Source of the DNA: Bacillota bacterium
Lineage (GTDB): Bacteria > Bacillota > Clostridia > Acetivibrionales > DSM-1351
Reading direction: 5' to 3'
Assembly: GCA_023444055.1 (NCBI GenBank)
Contig: JAEZRV010000098.1
Location: forward strand, 1 to 64,000
Length of the DNA stretch: 64,000 nucleotides
Shown: piece by piece, positions 8,826-17,861 of the stretch
How positions within the stretch are numbered: the stretch's first letter is position 1
Layout: each line of letters begins with the position of its first letter
Position numbers and translations under genes: made by a program
Notes under the pieces: model-generated
What the model saw: the letters and a program-made list of their open reading frames with translations, nothing else
What the model was told of the DNA's origin: nothing
The model's database searches: none

Positions 8826-11438
8826 ATGTATAAGATTACAAGTGATGAAATCAGAACAACATTTTTGGAGTATTTCCAAAAACATAATCATAAAAAGATA
8901 TCAGAGTCTTCTGTAATTCCTGAAAATGATCCTACACTATTATTTATTAATTCTGGAATGGCTCCATTAAAAAATTATTTTACTGGAGAAGAAGTTCCAC
9001 CTGCCAGCAATCTCTGCAATATTCAACCTTGTATAAGAACAATAGATATTGATGATATAGGTGACAGACACCATTTAACAAGCTTTGAAATGTTAGGTAG
9101 CTGGTCGTTTAACAACTATTTTAAAGAAGATGCTATAAAACTTGCATTTGAATTGCTTACAGAAGGACTAAAAATACCAAAGGAAAAGTTATATGCTACT
9201 GTATTTATGGGTTCAAAGGAATTAAATCTTGAGCCTGATACAGAATCTATAGAGTTTTGGCAAAAAGTTGGAATGGATAGAAGCCATATTGTTCCTCAGC
9301 CATTTGAAGATAATTTCTGGGGACCTACTGCTGAAACTGGCCCATGCGGACCTTGTACAGAAGTATTTTATGATACAGGTGAAGAATTTGGAGAAGCTTA
9401 TGTAGTAGGCGGAGAATTTGACACTAAAAAACGTTATATAGAAATATGGAACGCAGGCGTTTTCATGCAATTAAATAAATTGGGTGATGGAACTTATGAA
9501 CCTCTGAAGTTTAAAAGCGTAGATACAGGCGCAGGCTTAGAAAGACTTACTATGACTCTCAATAAGCTTAATTCTGTATACGAAATTGATTCACTTCGCC
9601 CTATAGTAGATATCATAAAGAAGCAATGCGCAAGTCTGAATCCAAATTCCGATATACCTGAGCAAAAAATTAATATACTTTCAGATCATTTGAGAACTGC
9701 TACTATATTATTAGCTGCTGGTGCTGTTCCAAGTAATACAGGCAGAGGATATATACCACGTAAGCTGATTCGTAAATGCTGTACTATTCTGTCTAAATAC
9801 AAAGTGGACAATTTCAATTATCAAGAGGTTATAGATAAAGTTATTGAGCACTATAAGAAATATTATGGACATTTCGAAACAAATAGAAAACAAATTCATT
9901 CTGTATTCAATAAAGAAGTGGACAGCTATTCAACAGTTTTAAAGGATGGAACTGTTAGAATTGAAAAAATGTGCGAAGGTAAAACAACTATTTCTGGAAA
10001 AGATGCTTTTGTTTTAGTTACTTCCTATGGCTTGCCATTTGATTTTATATTGGATTATGCTGCAGAGCATGGAATGACTATTGATAAAGAAGAGTATGAT
10101 AATGAAATTAAGCACCACAAAGAAATATCAAAATTAGGTTTGAATGAAGAAGGTGGAAATGGAAGCAGCTTAGCAAATCTAAAAAATATAGCTGATAATT
10201 TCCAGAAAACAGAGTTTGTTGGATATGAAAATACATCATGTACTGGACATATAATTGGAATTATTAAAGATAATGAAGAGGTTGAAGCAGTTGGTACAAA
10301 TGAGCAGGCAATTATAGTAACAGACAGAAGCTGTTTCTATGCTGAAAGCGGTGGACAGATTGCTGATACAGGTATAATGGATAGAGGTGATATGCAGCTT
10401 CAAGTAACGGATGTGAAAAAAGCTGAAGATGTATTCTTCCATTTTGTAACTGTAATAAATGGACAAGCTAGAATTGACCAAACCGTTAATATGAAGATTG
10501 ATACTGAACGCAGAACAAATATTGAAGCTAACCACTCAGCGGTCCATTTGCTTCAAAAAGCGTTAAGAGTTCATTTGGGTGATAGTGTAAAACAAGCAGG
10601 TTCTCTTGTTACAGATGACAGATTGAGATTTGACTTCCATTGCGATAATAAGCTGGAAAGTGATGTTTTAGATTCAATTGAAGCAACTGTAAACAAATAT
10701 ATTAGAGAAAACTATATTAGAGACGTAAAGGAAACTACTTACGAGCAGGCTGTAAAAGATGGTGCATTAGCATTCTTCAGTGATAAATACTCTGATTTAG
10801 TTAGAATGGTTTCTTTCGGAGATGTATCAAAAGAATTATGTGGAGGAACACATATTTCTTCAACAGGTAAGATTGGTTTCTGCAAAATCGTTTCTGAAGA
10901 AAGTGCAGGAAGAGGAATCAGAAGAATTGTTGCTTTAACCAGAAATGAAGCTGTGCTTTATATTCAGGAAGAATTAAATATGTTGAATGAAATTTCGGCT
11001 AAACTAAGAGTTGGAAAGAAGCAAATTCTCGCTAAATTAGATACATTAGGAACTAAAAAGGAACAGACTAACGATGCAGAATTTTCTGTTATGACTAAGG
11101 AGCAGATTAGCCAGAAAACTATGCAAAGTTCAAGCGGAATTTCATATATAACAAATGAGTATGCTGCAATGACTGATGAAGTGCGTGATGAAGCAATAAG
11201 AGTAGCTGAGATTATTAAAGGCGTAGTTTGCTTCTACAGTGTTGTTGAGGATAAAGTACAGTTGACTATTGCAATTGACAAAGAATTATCTAAGAGCTGT
11301 AATGCAAATGGTGTTATTAAGAAAGTATTATCGTATTTAGATGGTAAGGGTGGAGGATCAGCTTATCTTGCAAGAGGTAGCGGAAATAACGCTAACGGTT
11401 TGAAGGATATGCTTGAAAGTTTTAAAACATTTTTTTAA
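8826..11438 (+). CDS. alaS: Alanyl-tRNA synthetase (sequence-divergent form)
   Basis: An 870-residue, full-length AlaRS that charges tRNA-Ala. Seen in order: class II catalytic core (INSGMAPLKNYFTGEEVPP, FEMLGSWSFNNYF, ETGPCGPCTEVFYDTG, GAGLERL), editing domain with the zinc motif HSAVH plus CGGTH, and C-terminal DHHA1 domain (GGGSAYLARGSG). The start is ATG 8826 behind GGAGGAG, not the earlier TTG. The stretch NIQPCIRTIDIDDIGDRHH differs clearly from the usual CQKCIRTGDIENVG..ARH of clostridial AlaRS, which suggests a paralogue or a transferred copy beside a standard alaS elsewhere. All catalytic motifs are present, so it is probably active. asnS follows after 30 bases. Confidence 0.92.
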   Translation: MYKITSDEIRTTFLEYFQKHNHKKISESSVIPENDPTLLFINSGMAPLKNYFTGEEVPPASNLCNIQPCIRTIDIDDIGDRHHLTSFEMLGSWSFNNYFKEDAIKLAFELLTEGLKIPKEKLYATVFMGSKELNLEPDTESIEFWQKVGMDRSHIVPQPFEDNFWGPTAETGPCGPCTEVFYDTGEEFGEAYVVGGEFDTKKRYIEIWNAGVFMQLNKLGDGTYEPLKFKSVDTGAGLERLTMTLNKLNSVYEIDSLRPIVDIIKKQCASLNPNSDIPEQKINILSDHLRTATILLAAGAVPSNTGRGYIPRKLIRKCCTILSKYKVDNFNYQEVIDKVIEHYKKYYGHFETNRKQIHSVFNKEVDSYSTVLKDGTVRIEKMCEGKTTISGKDAFVLVTSYGLPFDFILDYAAEHGMTIDKEEYDNEIKHHKEISKLGLNEEGGNGSSLANLKNIADNFQKTEFVGYENTSCTGHIIGIIKDNEEVEAVGTNEQAIIVTDRSCFYAESGGQIADTGIMDRGDMQLQVTDVKKAEDVFFHFVTVINGQARIDQTVNMKIDTERRTNIEANHSAVHLLQKALRVHLGDSVKQAGSLVTDDRLRFDFHCDNKLESDVLDSIEATVNKYIRENYIRDVKETTYEQAVKDGALAFFSDKYSDLVRMVSFGDVSKELCGGTHISSTGKIGFCKIVSEESAGRGIRRIVALTRNEAVLYIQEELNMLNEISAKLRVGKKQILAKLDTLGTKKEQTNDAEFSVMTKEQISQKTMQSSSGISYITNEYAAMTDEVRDEAIRVAEIIKGVVCFYSVVEDKVQLTIAIDKELSKSCNANGVIKKVLSYLDGKGGGSAYLARGSGNNANGLKDMLESFKTFF

Positions 11439-11468
11439 TATAGATTTTAAGAGAAAGGAAGTTCAGAA

Positions 11469-12821
11469 ATGTATATAAGTGATTTGTATAGTGAGCAAAA
11501 AGCATCCATTGGCAAGGAAGTAAAGCTTAATGGTTGGATAAGAAATCATAGAAAGCAAAAGAAAATGGGCTTTATTGATTTCTTTGATGGATCATGTTTT
11601 AAATCAATTCAAATAGTATATGAGGATACTTTAGCGAATTTTGATGATATAAAGGGTATTCATATAGGAGCAGCTATCAGCGTAGAAGGAACTGTTGTTG
11701 TAAGTGCTGTAAATGCTGAAAATATTGAGATTAATGCAAAAGATATTGTTTTGATAGGAGATGCTCCGGAAGATTATCCTTTACAGCCTAAGAAGCACTC
11801 AATTGAATTTTTACGTGAAATAGCTTATTTACGTCCACGTACTAGAATATTTCAGGCTGTATTCAGAATTAGAAGTTTAGCTGCAATGGCTATACATGAA
11901 TATTTCCAAAACAAAGGATATGTTTATGTTCACACTCCAATAATAACAGGCAATGATGCTGAGGGTGCAGGTAATACATTTACAGTAACATGTTTGGACA
12001 ACAACAAATACGAAGAAGATTTTTTTGGTAAGAAATCCTCTTTGGCAGTTACAGGTCAGCTTGAAGGAGAAACCTTTGCGATGGCGTTTGGTAAGATATA
12101 CACCTTTGGACCTACCTTTAGAGCAGAGAATTCAAATACAAAAACTCATGCGGCAGAATTTTGGATGATTGAGCCTGAAATAGCATTTTGTGATTTAAAT
12201 CAATTAATGGATATTGAAGAAGATTTCTTGAAAAGCATAGTTTCATATATATTAGACAAGGCAAAGGATGAACTGGAATTCTTACAGGGATATACCAAAA
12301 TTGAGCTGATTAAGCGCTTAGAAAAATTAAAGGATTCAAAGGTTGCCAGAGTTACACATAAAAATGCAATTGAGATATTACAGAAAGCTCCAAACGAGTT
12401 TGTATTTAAGCCTGAGTTTGGCAAGGATTTAGCTCGTGAGCATGAAAAATATTTAACAGAGGAGTACTTTAACGGACCAGTGTTTGTTTACGATTGGCCT
12501 AAAGACATTAAGGCATTTTATATGTATCAGAACGATGATAATGAAACAGTAGCTGCTGTAGATTTATTGGTACCAGATGCAGGAGAATTGATGGGTGGAA
12601 GCCAAAGAGAAGTAAGATACGATTTACTTTGCAGCAAAATGGAGAAATTGGGTATTGGTACTGAAGAATTGTATTGGTATTTGAATTTGCGTAAATTTGG
12701 TTCATGTGACCATGCGGGATTTGGAATGGGCTTTGAGAGATTCTTGATTTATGTAACAGGAGTAGACAATATACGTGATGTAATACCTTACCCTAGGACA
12801 CCAGGATATTGTGAGTTCTAG
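11469..12821 (+). CDS. asnS: Asparaginyl-tRNA synthetase
   Basis: A 450-residue class IIb synthetase that charges tRNA-Asn. The N-terminal OB-fold anticodon domain (VKLNGWIRNHRKQKKMGFID) is followed by the catalytic domain with FGPTFRAENSNTKTHAAEFW (motif 2) and GFGMGFERFLIYVTG (motif 3). The Asn-type signature around motif 2 and the ending IPYPRTPGYCEF distinguish it from AspRS. It begins 30 bases after alaS with GAAAGGAAG upstream, so the two share one transcript that ends at the hairpin at 12866. Length matches the family. It may be a second copy, given its divergent partner; the sequence alone does not decide. Confidence 0.93.
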   Translation: MYISDLYSEQKASIGKEVKLNGWIRNHRKQKKMGFIDFFDGSCFKSIQIVYEDTLANFDDIKGIHIGAAISVEGTVVVSAVNAENIEINAKDIVLIGDAPEDYPLQPKKHSIEFLREIAYLRPRTRIFQAVFRIRSLAAMAIHEYFQNKGYVYVHTPIITGNDAEGAGNTFTVTCLDNNKYEEDFFGKKSSLAVTGQLEGETFAMAFGKIYTFGPTFRAENSNTKTHAAEFWMIEPEIAFCDLNQLMDIEEDFLKSIVSYILDKAKDELEFLQGYTKIELIKRLEKLKDSKVARVTHKNAIEILQKAPNEFVFKPEFGKDLAREHEKYLTEEYFNGPVFVYDWPKDIKAFYMYQNDDNETVAAVDLLVPDAGELMGGSQREVRYDLLCSKMEKLGIGTEELYWYLNLRKFGSCDHAGFGMGFERFLIYVTGVDNIRDVIPYPRTPGYCEF

Positions 12822-12865
12822 TTAAAGTAGGTAACTGAAGAAGAATGAAATAAGTTAAATAAATT

Positions 12866-12914
12866 AACAAGGTCAATGAACGTATTTAATATGTGGGCGT
12901 TGACCTTGTTTTTT
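12866..12914 (+). terminator. Terminator of the alaS-asnS operon
   Basis: AACAAGGTCAATGAACG pairs with GGGCGTTGACCTTGTT and runs into TTTTTT, a classic intrinsic terminator. The rest of the gap up to 13146 contains only a small inverted repeat (GTTAATCT / AGATTAAC, 13079-13105). Confidence 0.8.
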
Positions 12915-13146
12915 GCTTTAAGTGGTGTCGTAAAGGTGTAGTAATATACTCAACTTCTCAGTTGAATATGCTACCACACCAATAGATTTTTATGTGCGAA
13001 GTTTGAGTAATATACTAATTGAACAATTTAAACATGGCATAAAGGTGAAGTTCATAAAATATGATTAGAGGATAATAAGTTAATCTTGTAGAATATGAGA
13101 TTAACTTAATTGATAAATCCATAAAATAAGAATGGGGGTTTTATTA

Positions 13147-13698
13147 ATGAATATTCTAAAAATACATATTATGGGAGTAATGTTTACCTTAATAGCAGGC
13201 ACAATTATACATTTTGTTTATGAATGGTCAGGGGAAAACGTGTTAGTTGCAATGCTTAGTCCTGTCAATGAAAGTATATGGGAGCACACAAAGCTGTTGT
13301 TTACACCAATGCTTTTCTATTCTGTTATCGAATATTTTACATATGGACAGAAAATAGCTAACTTTGTCCCAATAAGAGTACTATCAATTTTTATAGGTAT
13401 GATTACTATTATTATTTCGTTTTATACTTATTCGGGTATTATAGGTCGTAATTATCTTGCTGCAGATATCGGAACTTTTGTTTTGGGAACGCTTGTGGCG
13501 TATTTTGTTAGCTTCACGCTATTAAGGACACAATGCTTTATGACACAACAAGCCAATTTGTTAGGATGGATGGGGTTAATATTTTTAATTTTTATTATAA
13601 TTGTACTTACTTTTATGCCTCCACAAATTGCACTTTTTAAAGATTCAAACACAGGAGCTTATGGAATGCGAAGCTTACATTTAGGGAGAAAAACTTAA
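13147..13698 (+). CDS. Integral membrane protein, DUF6512-like
   Basis: A 183-residue hydrophobic protein with five or six predicted membrane helices (for example IHIMGVMFTLIAGTIIHFVY and LGWMGLIFLIFIIIVLTF). The conserved-looking SPVNESIWEHTKLLFTPML between helices 1 and 2 matches my recollection of the DUF6512 family, whose function is unknown. ATG 13147 follows GGGGG at 13134-13138, better than the ATG at 13132 that overlaps that site. sfsA starts two bases after the stop, so the genes are translationally coupled. No link to sugar metabolism can be shown from sequence alone. Confidence 0.65.
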   Translation: MNILKIHIMGVMFTLIAGTIIHFVYEWSGENVLVAMLSPVNESIWEHTKLLFTPMLFYSVIEYFTYGQKIANFVPIRVLSIFIGMITIIISFYTYSGIIGRNYLAADIGTFVLGTLVAYFVSFTLLRTQCFMTQQANLLGWMGLIFLIFIIIVLTFMPPQIALFKDSNTGAYGMRSLHLGRKT

Positions 13699-13700
13699 CG

Positions 13701-14381
13701 ATGAAATATAGAAATATACACAAGGCAAAATTTATTGACCGTCCAAATCGGTTTATTGCACATGCAGAAGTGGATGGTGTTGTTCAAATATGCCATGTAA
13801 AGAATACAGGGCGGTGCAAGGAACTCTTACAACATGGATGTACGGTATATTTGGAAGAAAATAATGATCCTAATCGGAAAACCAAATATGATTTAGTTGC
13901 AGTAGAGAAAGATAAACTACTAGTGAACATTGATTCTCAGGCTCCAAATAAAGTAGTAAAGGAATGGCTTGAAGTAGGAGGGTTATATTTAAAGCCTACA
14001 TTGGTTTGTCCTGAGAAAAAGCATGGAAATTCTAGGGTTGATTTTTATATTGAAGATGAGGAACGTAAAGCCTTTATTGAAGTAAAAGGAGTAACCTTAG
14101 AAGATAATGGGGTAGCGGCTTTTCCAGATGCACCAACAGAACGAGGTGTAAAACATTTATATCATTTAATTGATGTTATGAAGGAGGGATATGAAGCTTA
14201 TCTGGTATTTGTTCTTCAGTTTAAACCTGCTAAGTACCTTATACCTAATGATGTGACTCACCCTGGATTTGGAAAGGCACTACGAGAAGCAGTTGCAGCA
14301 GGAGTAAGGGTTCTGGCATTTGATTGCATGGTGACACCAGACTCGCTTCAATTGGGTCAAATTATAAAGGTCCAGATATAA
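13701..14381 (+). CDS. sfsA: SfsA family protein (sugar fermentation stimulation)
   Basis: A 226-residue protein of typical SfsA length. The N-terminal OB-like part carries FIDRPNRFIAHAEVDG and HVKNTGRCKELL. The C-terminal nuclease-like fold has SRVDFYIED, AFIEVKGVTL and AFPDAPTERGVKHL, where the Asp and the E-x-K pair resemble a PD-(D/E)XK active site. In E. coli SfsA affects maltose genes and binds DNA, but its biochemical role is unsettled. It starts two bases after the membrane protein gene and ends before a strong terminator. Identification is secure; function is by family only. Confidence 0.92.
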   Translation: MKYRNIHKAKFIDRPNRFIAHAEVDGVVQICHVKNTGRCKELLQHGCTVYLEENNDPNRKTKYDLVAVEKDKLLVNIDSQAPNKVVKEWLEVGGLYLKPTLVCPEKKHGNSRVDFYIEDEERKAFIEVKGVTLEDNGVAAFPDAPTERGVKHLYHLIDVMKEGYEAYLVFVLQFKPAKYLIPNDVTHPGFGKALREAVAAGVRVLAFDCMVTPDSLQLGQIIKVQI

Positions 14382-14402
14382 CATGTTTTTTATAGAAAAT
14401 AC

Positions 14403-14449
14403 AAAAGGTTAGCTTTCAGATGGATTAATAGTTGAAAGCTAACCTTTTT
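14403..14449 (+). terminator. Terminator after sfsA
   Basis: AAAAGGTTAGCTTTCA and TGAAAGCTAACCTTTTT form a long perfect stem with a T-rich tail. It may work in both directions, since ferritin is transcribed toward it. Confidence 0.8.
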
Positions 14450-14541
14450 GCTGTTTAGAGCGAAATCTATTTCATCTAAAGTATTATCTTTAAGATATAC
14501 AAGTACAAAAGTTGAAGAATTATTCTTGTTTTCTATATGCT

Positions 14542-15054
14542 CTATAGAACCAGCGAAGGAGCCGTATATACTCTTGTGCCAAGTTCTTGATTGAGCATAT
14601 ATAATCCTTTTGAGTCATTTCCGAATAAATCAAATTTGCTTATTAAATCTGAAGAATTTTTCTCTTCTTCACCTTGCTCTTTTACAAACCAATCTAAAAA
14701 TTGCATTGTACGGAAGTCTCTTTCTTGATAAGCTACAGCATAAATATTATTAATGGAAGCGGTTACTGTCTTTTCATGCTCTAATGTTGCTAACAGAGGT
14801 TCTTTAAAGTCATTGTAGTTGCTTTCAGGAGCTGCCACTGATGTTAAAACTACTTTTTCGTCATTGTTCAGCAGGTATGTTCTGAATAGCATAGCGTGGT
14901 CTCTTTCTTCTTGAGCTTGTATATAAAACCAATTTTCAAAGCCTTCAAGACTTTTATCTGAATAATATCCTGACATATCGAGATAAAGATAAGAGGAATA
15001 AAGCTCTTTATTTATTTGTTCATTAATAAGCTTTGTGATTTCTGGGTTTAACAT
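14542..15054 (-). CDS. ftnA: Ferritin (non-haem iron storage)
   Basis: A 170-residue four-helix ferritin that oxidises and stores iron in a 24-subunit cytoplasmic shell. Ferroxidase-type residues are visible: ELYSSYLYLDMSGYY, then FYIQAQEERDHAMLF with the E-x-x-H pair, and FLDWFVKEQGEEE in helix 4. No haem-binding Met suggests FtnA rather than bacterioferritin. The start has AAAGGAGAA upstream. The gene stands alone on the minus strand, convergent with sfsA. Ferritins in strict anaerobes help buffer iron and oxidative stress; the sequence does not show a regulator site that I can name. Confidence 0.92.
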   Translation of the reverse strand: MLNPEITKLINEQINKELYSSYLYLDMSGYYSDKSLEGFENWFYIQAQEERDHAMLFRTYLLNNDEKVVLTSVAAPESNYNDFKEPLLATLEHEKTVTASINNIYAVAYQERDFRTMQFLDWFVKEQGEEEKNSSDLISKFDLFGNDSKGLYMLNQELGTRVYTAPSLVL

Positions 15055-15230
15055 ATTAAATTCTCCTTTTAAATTATTTAAATATATATTATGAAAGTAT
15101 TTAATATATATACCCCCAAATTCTTGTTATTAAACACTGATATTTGTTATAGAAATTGGACAATTCTACTGTTTAGAAATATGTTTCAATACAAAAACTG
15201 TAATTTCAAAACGTACTATTATATAATATA

Positions 15231-15380
15231 ACGAGGCAAGAAAATGTCCCCCACTTCTATAAGTGGCGGGTAGCACTTTGGTTATCAGGCGGTGAGAATA
15301 TGTCCCGCCTCGATGAAACGCCGCTGATGTAATGAAATTTTTCTACAATCGAAAAATTTCATTTTGAATCTAGGCGTTAT
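15231..15380. repeat. Structured ~82-bp repeat, copy 1
   Basis: Bases 15231-15312 begin ACGAGGCAAGAAAATGTCCC and end with GCCTCG, so the two ends pair. Inside are a CCACTTCTATAAGTGG hairpin and a GGCGGTGAG...CCGCC pair. A very similar copy lies at 44542-44623. Here the shared flank TCTAGGCGTTATA is displaced by an extra ~50 bases containing a TGAAATTTTT / AAAAATTTCA palindrome. The CCCCACTTCTATAAGTGG core resembles right-end hairpins of IS200/IS605 elements, so a transposase-less relic is one reading; a cis-acting RNA is another. It lies ~100 bases before the TfoX-C gene. Confidence 0.6.
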
Positions 15381-15410
15381 AAACATAAATTAGAGGGGGT
15401 AACATGTAAT

Positions 15411-15674
15411 ATGGGTGAATTAGCAAAGTTGCCGAATATCGGAAAAGTGGTAGAAGAACAGCTAAATAAGGTTGGTATAAAAACAGTTGAGCAGCTAAAG
15501 GAAATTGGAAGCAAGCATAGTTGGCTAAAAATAAAAGAAATTGATGCTTCGGCATGCATAAACAGGCTATATGCTTTAGAAGGTGCAATACAGGGGATCA
15601 GGTGGCATCATCTTTCAGATGAAATAAAAAGTGAGCTGAAGGAGTTTTATACTGTAAATGTAGCAAGGAAATAA
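15411..15674 (+). CDS. TfoX C-terminal-domain (helix-hairpin-helix) protein
   Basis: An 87-residue protein that is just the TfoX/Sxy C-terminal domain: a helix-hairpin-helix (LAKLPNIGKVVEEQLNKVGI) followed by VEQLKEIGSKHSWLKIKEID and LYALEGAIQGIRWHHL. Full TfoX proteins add an N-terminal domain and regulate competence in gamma-proteobacteria; stand-alone C-terminal domains are common in Firmicutes and their role is not established. GAGGGGGTAACATGTAAT precedes the ATG, so the ribosome site is rather distant. It is a single-gene unit behind the structured repeat. Confidence 0.75.
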   Translation: MGELAKLPNIGKVVEEQLNKVGIKTVEQLKEIGSKHSWLKIKEIDASACINRLYALEGAIQGIRWHHLSDEIKSELKEFYTVNVARK

Positions 15675-15734
15675 ATTAAACAAAGTATAGGGAGAGATAG
15701 AGTTATTTATATAAGAAAAATTAAAGATTTATTA

Positions 15735-15764
15735 TTGGTTGGTTAAGCAGGTATGTGTTAAAAT
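15735..15764 (+). promoter_or_regulatory. Possible promoter upstream of proS
   Basis: TTGGTT (15735-15740) and TAAAAT (15759-15764) are 18 bases apart, with TG just before the -10. This would give a proS leader that runs through the inserted element at 15869-16012. No T-box consensus (AGGGTGGnACCGCG) is seen in the leader. Confidence 0.4.
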
Positions 15765-15868
15765 ATAAGGATGGACATAAGACTAAATAAATTAAAAATA
15801 ATGGGAAGTTCATGATAAATCTTTTTTGATCATGGATATATTGGGAAAGGAGAAAACATTAATATAGT

Positions 15869-16012
15869 GGGAATGTTGCAAAACAACAATTTCTGTATAC
15901 CGATGACTTATTACTTGAATAGTACACGAGCGAGCCATAGAAATATACTGCATGGGAGTACTATTTAAGCAGTTTATTGTTGATATATTATTTCTTGTTT
16001 TGCAACAACCCC
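15869..16012. mobile_element. Miniature inverted-repeat element, copy 1
   Basis: A 144-bp element with ends GGGAATGTTGCAAAACAA and TTGTTTTGCAACAACCCC. Internal sequences such as CTTGAATAGTAC and GTACTATTTAAG also pair, so the whole element folds into one long hairpin. Related copies are at 21937-22031 and 48257-48593. The ends resemble those of some IS elements (GGGGCTGTTGCAAAA type) but no transposase of that kind is in the window. It lies between a ribosome-binding-like AAAGGAG (15846-15852) and the proS start. Confidence 0.65.
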
Positions 16013-16024
16013 TTTAATAGATTA

Positions 16025-17776
16025 ATGTTAATTAAAAAAATGAAAGTAAAAAATCTTATTGGAGAAAGATTCAAGGAACGTCCAGCAGACTGTGTTATAG
16101 ATAGTCATGTATTAATGATAAAAGGTGGATATATAAAAAATGTAGCGAATGGTATATATTCCTTATTTCCACCTACAAAAAGAATTCTCAAAAAAATAGA
16201 AAACATTATTAGGGAAGAAATGGATAGAATTGATGGACAAGAAGTTTTATTCCCAGTAGTATTACCTGGAAGCTTATGGGAAGAGTCTGGAAGATATGAA
16301 AGTGTTGGTGAAGAATTATTAAGGTTTACAGATCGTAATGATAGCAAAATGGTGTTGGGAATGACACATGAAGAAGCAGCTGTTCATTTAGTACGTGAAT
16401 ATGCTCAAAGTTACGCAAAGTATCCATTTATGATTTACCAGATTCAAACAAAATTTCGTGATGAAGCAAGGCCTAGAGCTGGTCTTATTCGAGTGCGTGA
16501 GTTTACGATGAAGGATGCTTATTCGTTCCATACATCACAGGAAGATTTGGAAGAGTATTACGCAAAATGTTATGAAGCGTATAATAGAATATATGCTAGA
16601 TGCGGTATACCTGAGGTAGTGGCTGTTGCTTCTGATTCTGGAATGATGGGTGGAAGTATTTCACATGAATATATGCTATTGACTCCAGCAGGTGAAGATT
16701 CCATTGCTATTTGTAGGGAGTGTGATTATAAATCAAATATGGAAGCTGCGGAAAGTGTAATAATTAATGATAGTAATATATCAATTGGAGATTTGGAAGA
16801 AATTGCAACACCTAATATAAGTACAATAGAGGATGTAGTAAAATTCGTAAATATACCTATTACAAATATGTGCAAAGCCGTAGTATATCAGAAAAATAGT
16901 GATGACAAATATATTATAGTTTTCTTAAGAGGAGACTTAGAGGTAAATGAAGCAAAATTGACAAAAGCAGTTGGTGAAAAGGTACATCCTGCAGTGATTA
17001 CAGAGCAAAGCGGAATAACCGCTGGATTTATTGGACCAATAGGCTTACCAGCAAATGTGGAGGTTATATTTGACTCCTCATTAAAGGGAATTGAATATTT
17101 TGTAGCAGGTGCTAATAAGGTTGATACACATATAAAGGGCTTCAATATTCAACGTGATTGTGGTGATGTTAAATATAATGATGTTACTAAAATTACTGAT
17201 GGAGGCATATGTCCTGAATGCGGTAAAAAGGCAATCTCAATTTGTAGAGGAATTGAGGTGGGGAATATATTCCAACTAGGAATAAAATACACAAAGGCTA
17301 TGGATATGCAGTATGTAGATGCAAATGGAGAAAGCCAGTATCCTATTATGGGATGTTATGGTATAGGAGTTGGAAGAACAGCTGCTTCAATATGCGAAGC
17401 TCGTCATGACGAATATGGCCCTATTTGGCCTATAACAATTGCTCCTTGGGAAGTACAGCTTTGCTGTATTAGAGCAGATGATGAAGAAACAAGAAATTTC
17501 AGTGATTCTTTGTATGAGCAGCTTCTCAGTGAACGCATCGAAGTTTTATATGATGATAGAGATATGCGTGCTGGTGCAATGTTTGCAGACGCAGATTTAA
17601 TAGGAATTCCACTAAGAGTTGTTGTTAGCCCAAGAAACATGAAGGAAAACTTGGTCGAAATTAGCAGCAGAGATAAAAAGATTTCCTTAAAGGTTAATAA
17701 AGATGATGTAGTTAATGAAATTAAGAGATTAATCAAGCAATTATACGATGAGATAAATCAAGCAGTTATAAAATGA
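16025..17776 (+). CDS. proS: Prolyl-tRNA synthetase, bacterial type with editing insertion
   Basis: A 583-residue ProRS. The catalytic core shows LMIKGGYIKNVANGIYSLFP, VLGMTHEEAAVHLVREY and FRDEARPRAGLIRVREFTMKD. The INS editing domain lies at about 225-400 (CRECDYKSNMEAAES at its start), then MGCYGIGVGRTAASICEA (motif 3) and the C-terminal anticodon-binding domain. Longer frames reach back to 15977 but would be translated from the inserted element, so ATG 16025 is preferred; ATG 16040 is closest to usual family starts. No good ribosome site lies directly upstream. It is the third tRNA synthetase gene within 9 kb and the transcript ends at 17922. Confidence 0.9.
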   Translation: MLIKKMKVKNLIGERFKERPADCVIDSHVLMIKGGYIKNVANGIYSLFPPTKRILKKIENIIREEMDRIDGQEVLFPVVLPGSLWEESGRYESVGEELLRFTDRNDSKMVLGMTHEEAAVHLVREYAQSYAKYPFMIYQIQTKFRDEARPRAGLIRVREFTMKDAYSFHTSQEDLEEYYAKCYEAYNRIYARCGIPEVVAVASDSGMMGGSISHEYMLLTPAGEDSIAICRECDYKSNMEAAESVIINDSNISIGDLEEIATPNISTIEDVVKFVNIPITNMCKAVVYQKNSDDKYIIVFLRGDLEVNEAKLTKAVGEKVHPAVITEQSGITAGFIGPIGLPANVEVIFDSSLKGIEYFVAGANKVDTHIKGFNIQRDCGDVKYNDVTKITDGGICPECGKKAISICRGIEVGNIFQLGIKYTKAMDMQYVDANGESQYPIMGCYGIGVGRTAASICEARHDEYGPIWPITIAPWEVQLCCIRADDEETRNFSDSLYEQLLSERIEVLYDDRDMRAGAMFADADLIGIPLRVVVSPRNMKENLVEISSRDKKISLKVNKDDVVNEIKRLIKQLYDEINQAVIK

Positions 17777-17861
17777 AATTAATATATGTGATTTATTAAG
17801 AATGTATAGGATTAAGTGTATCCCTATATAAAATACTTTGTAAGGTCTACATTAGAGTTGG

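Noticed and set aside
15675..16024. T-box riboswitch upstream of proS, also looked for before alaS
   Set aside because: No AGGGTGGnACCGCG-type T-box or specifier stem was found; the alaS leader is too short.
15977..16024. Longer N-terminus of ProRS starting inside the element
   Set aside because: The extra residues come from element sequence and do not match the start of ProRS proteins.
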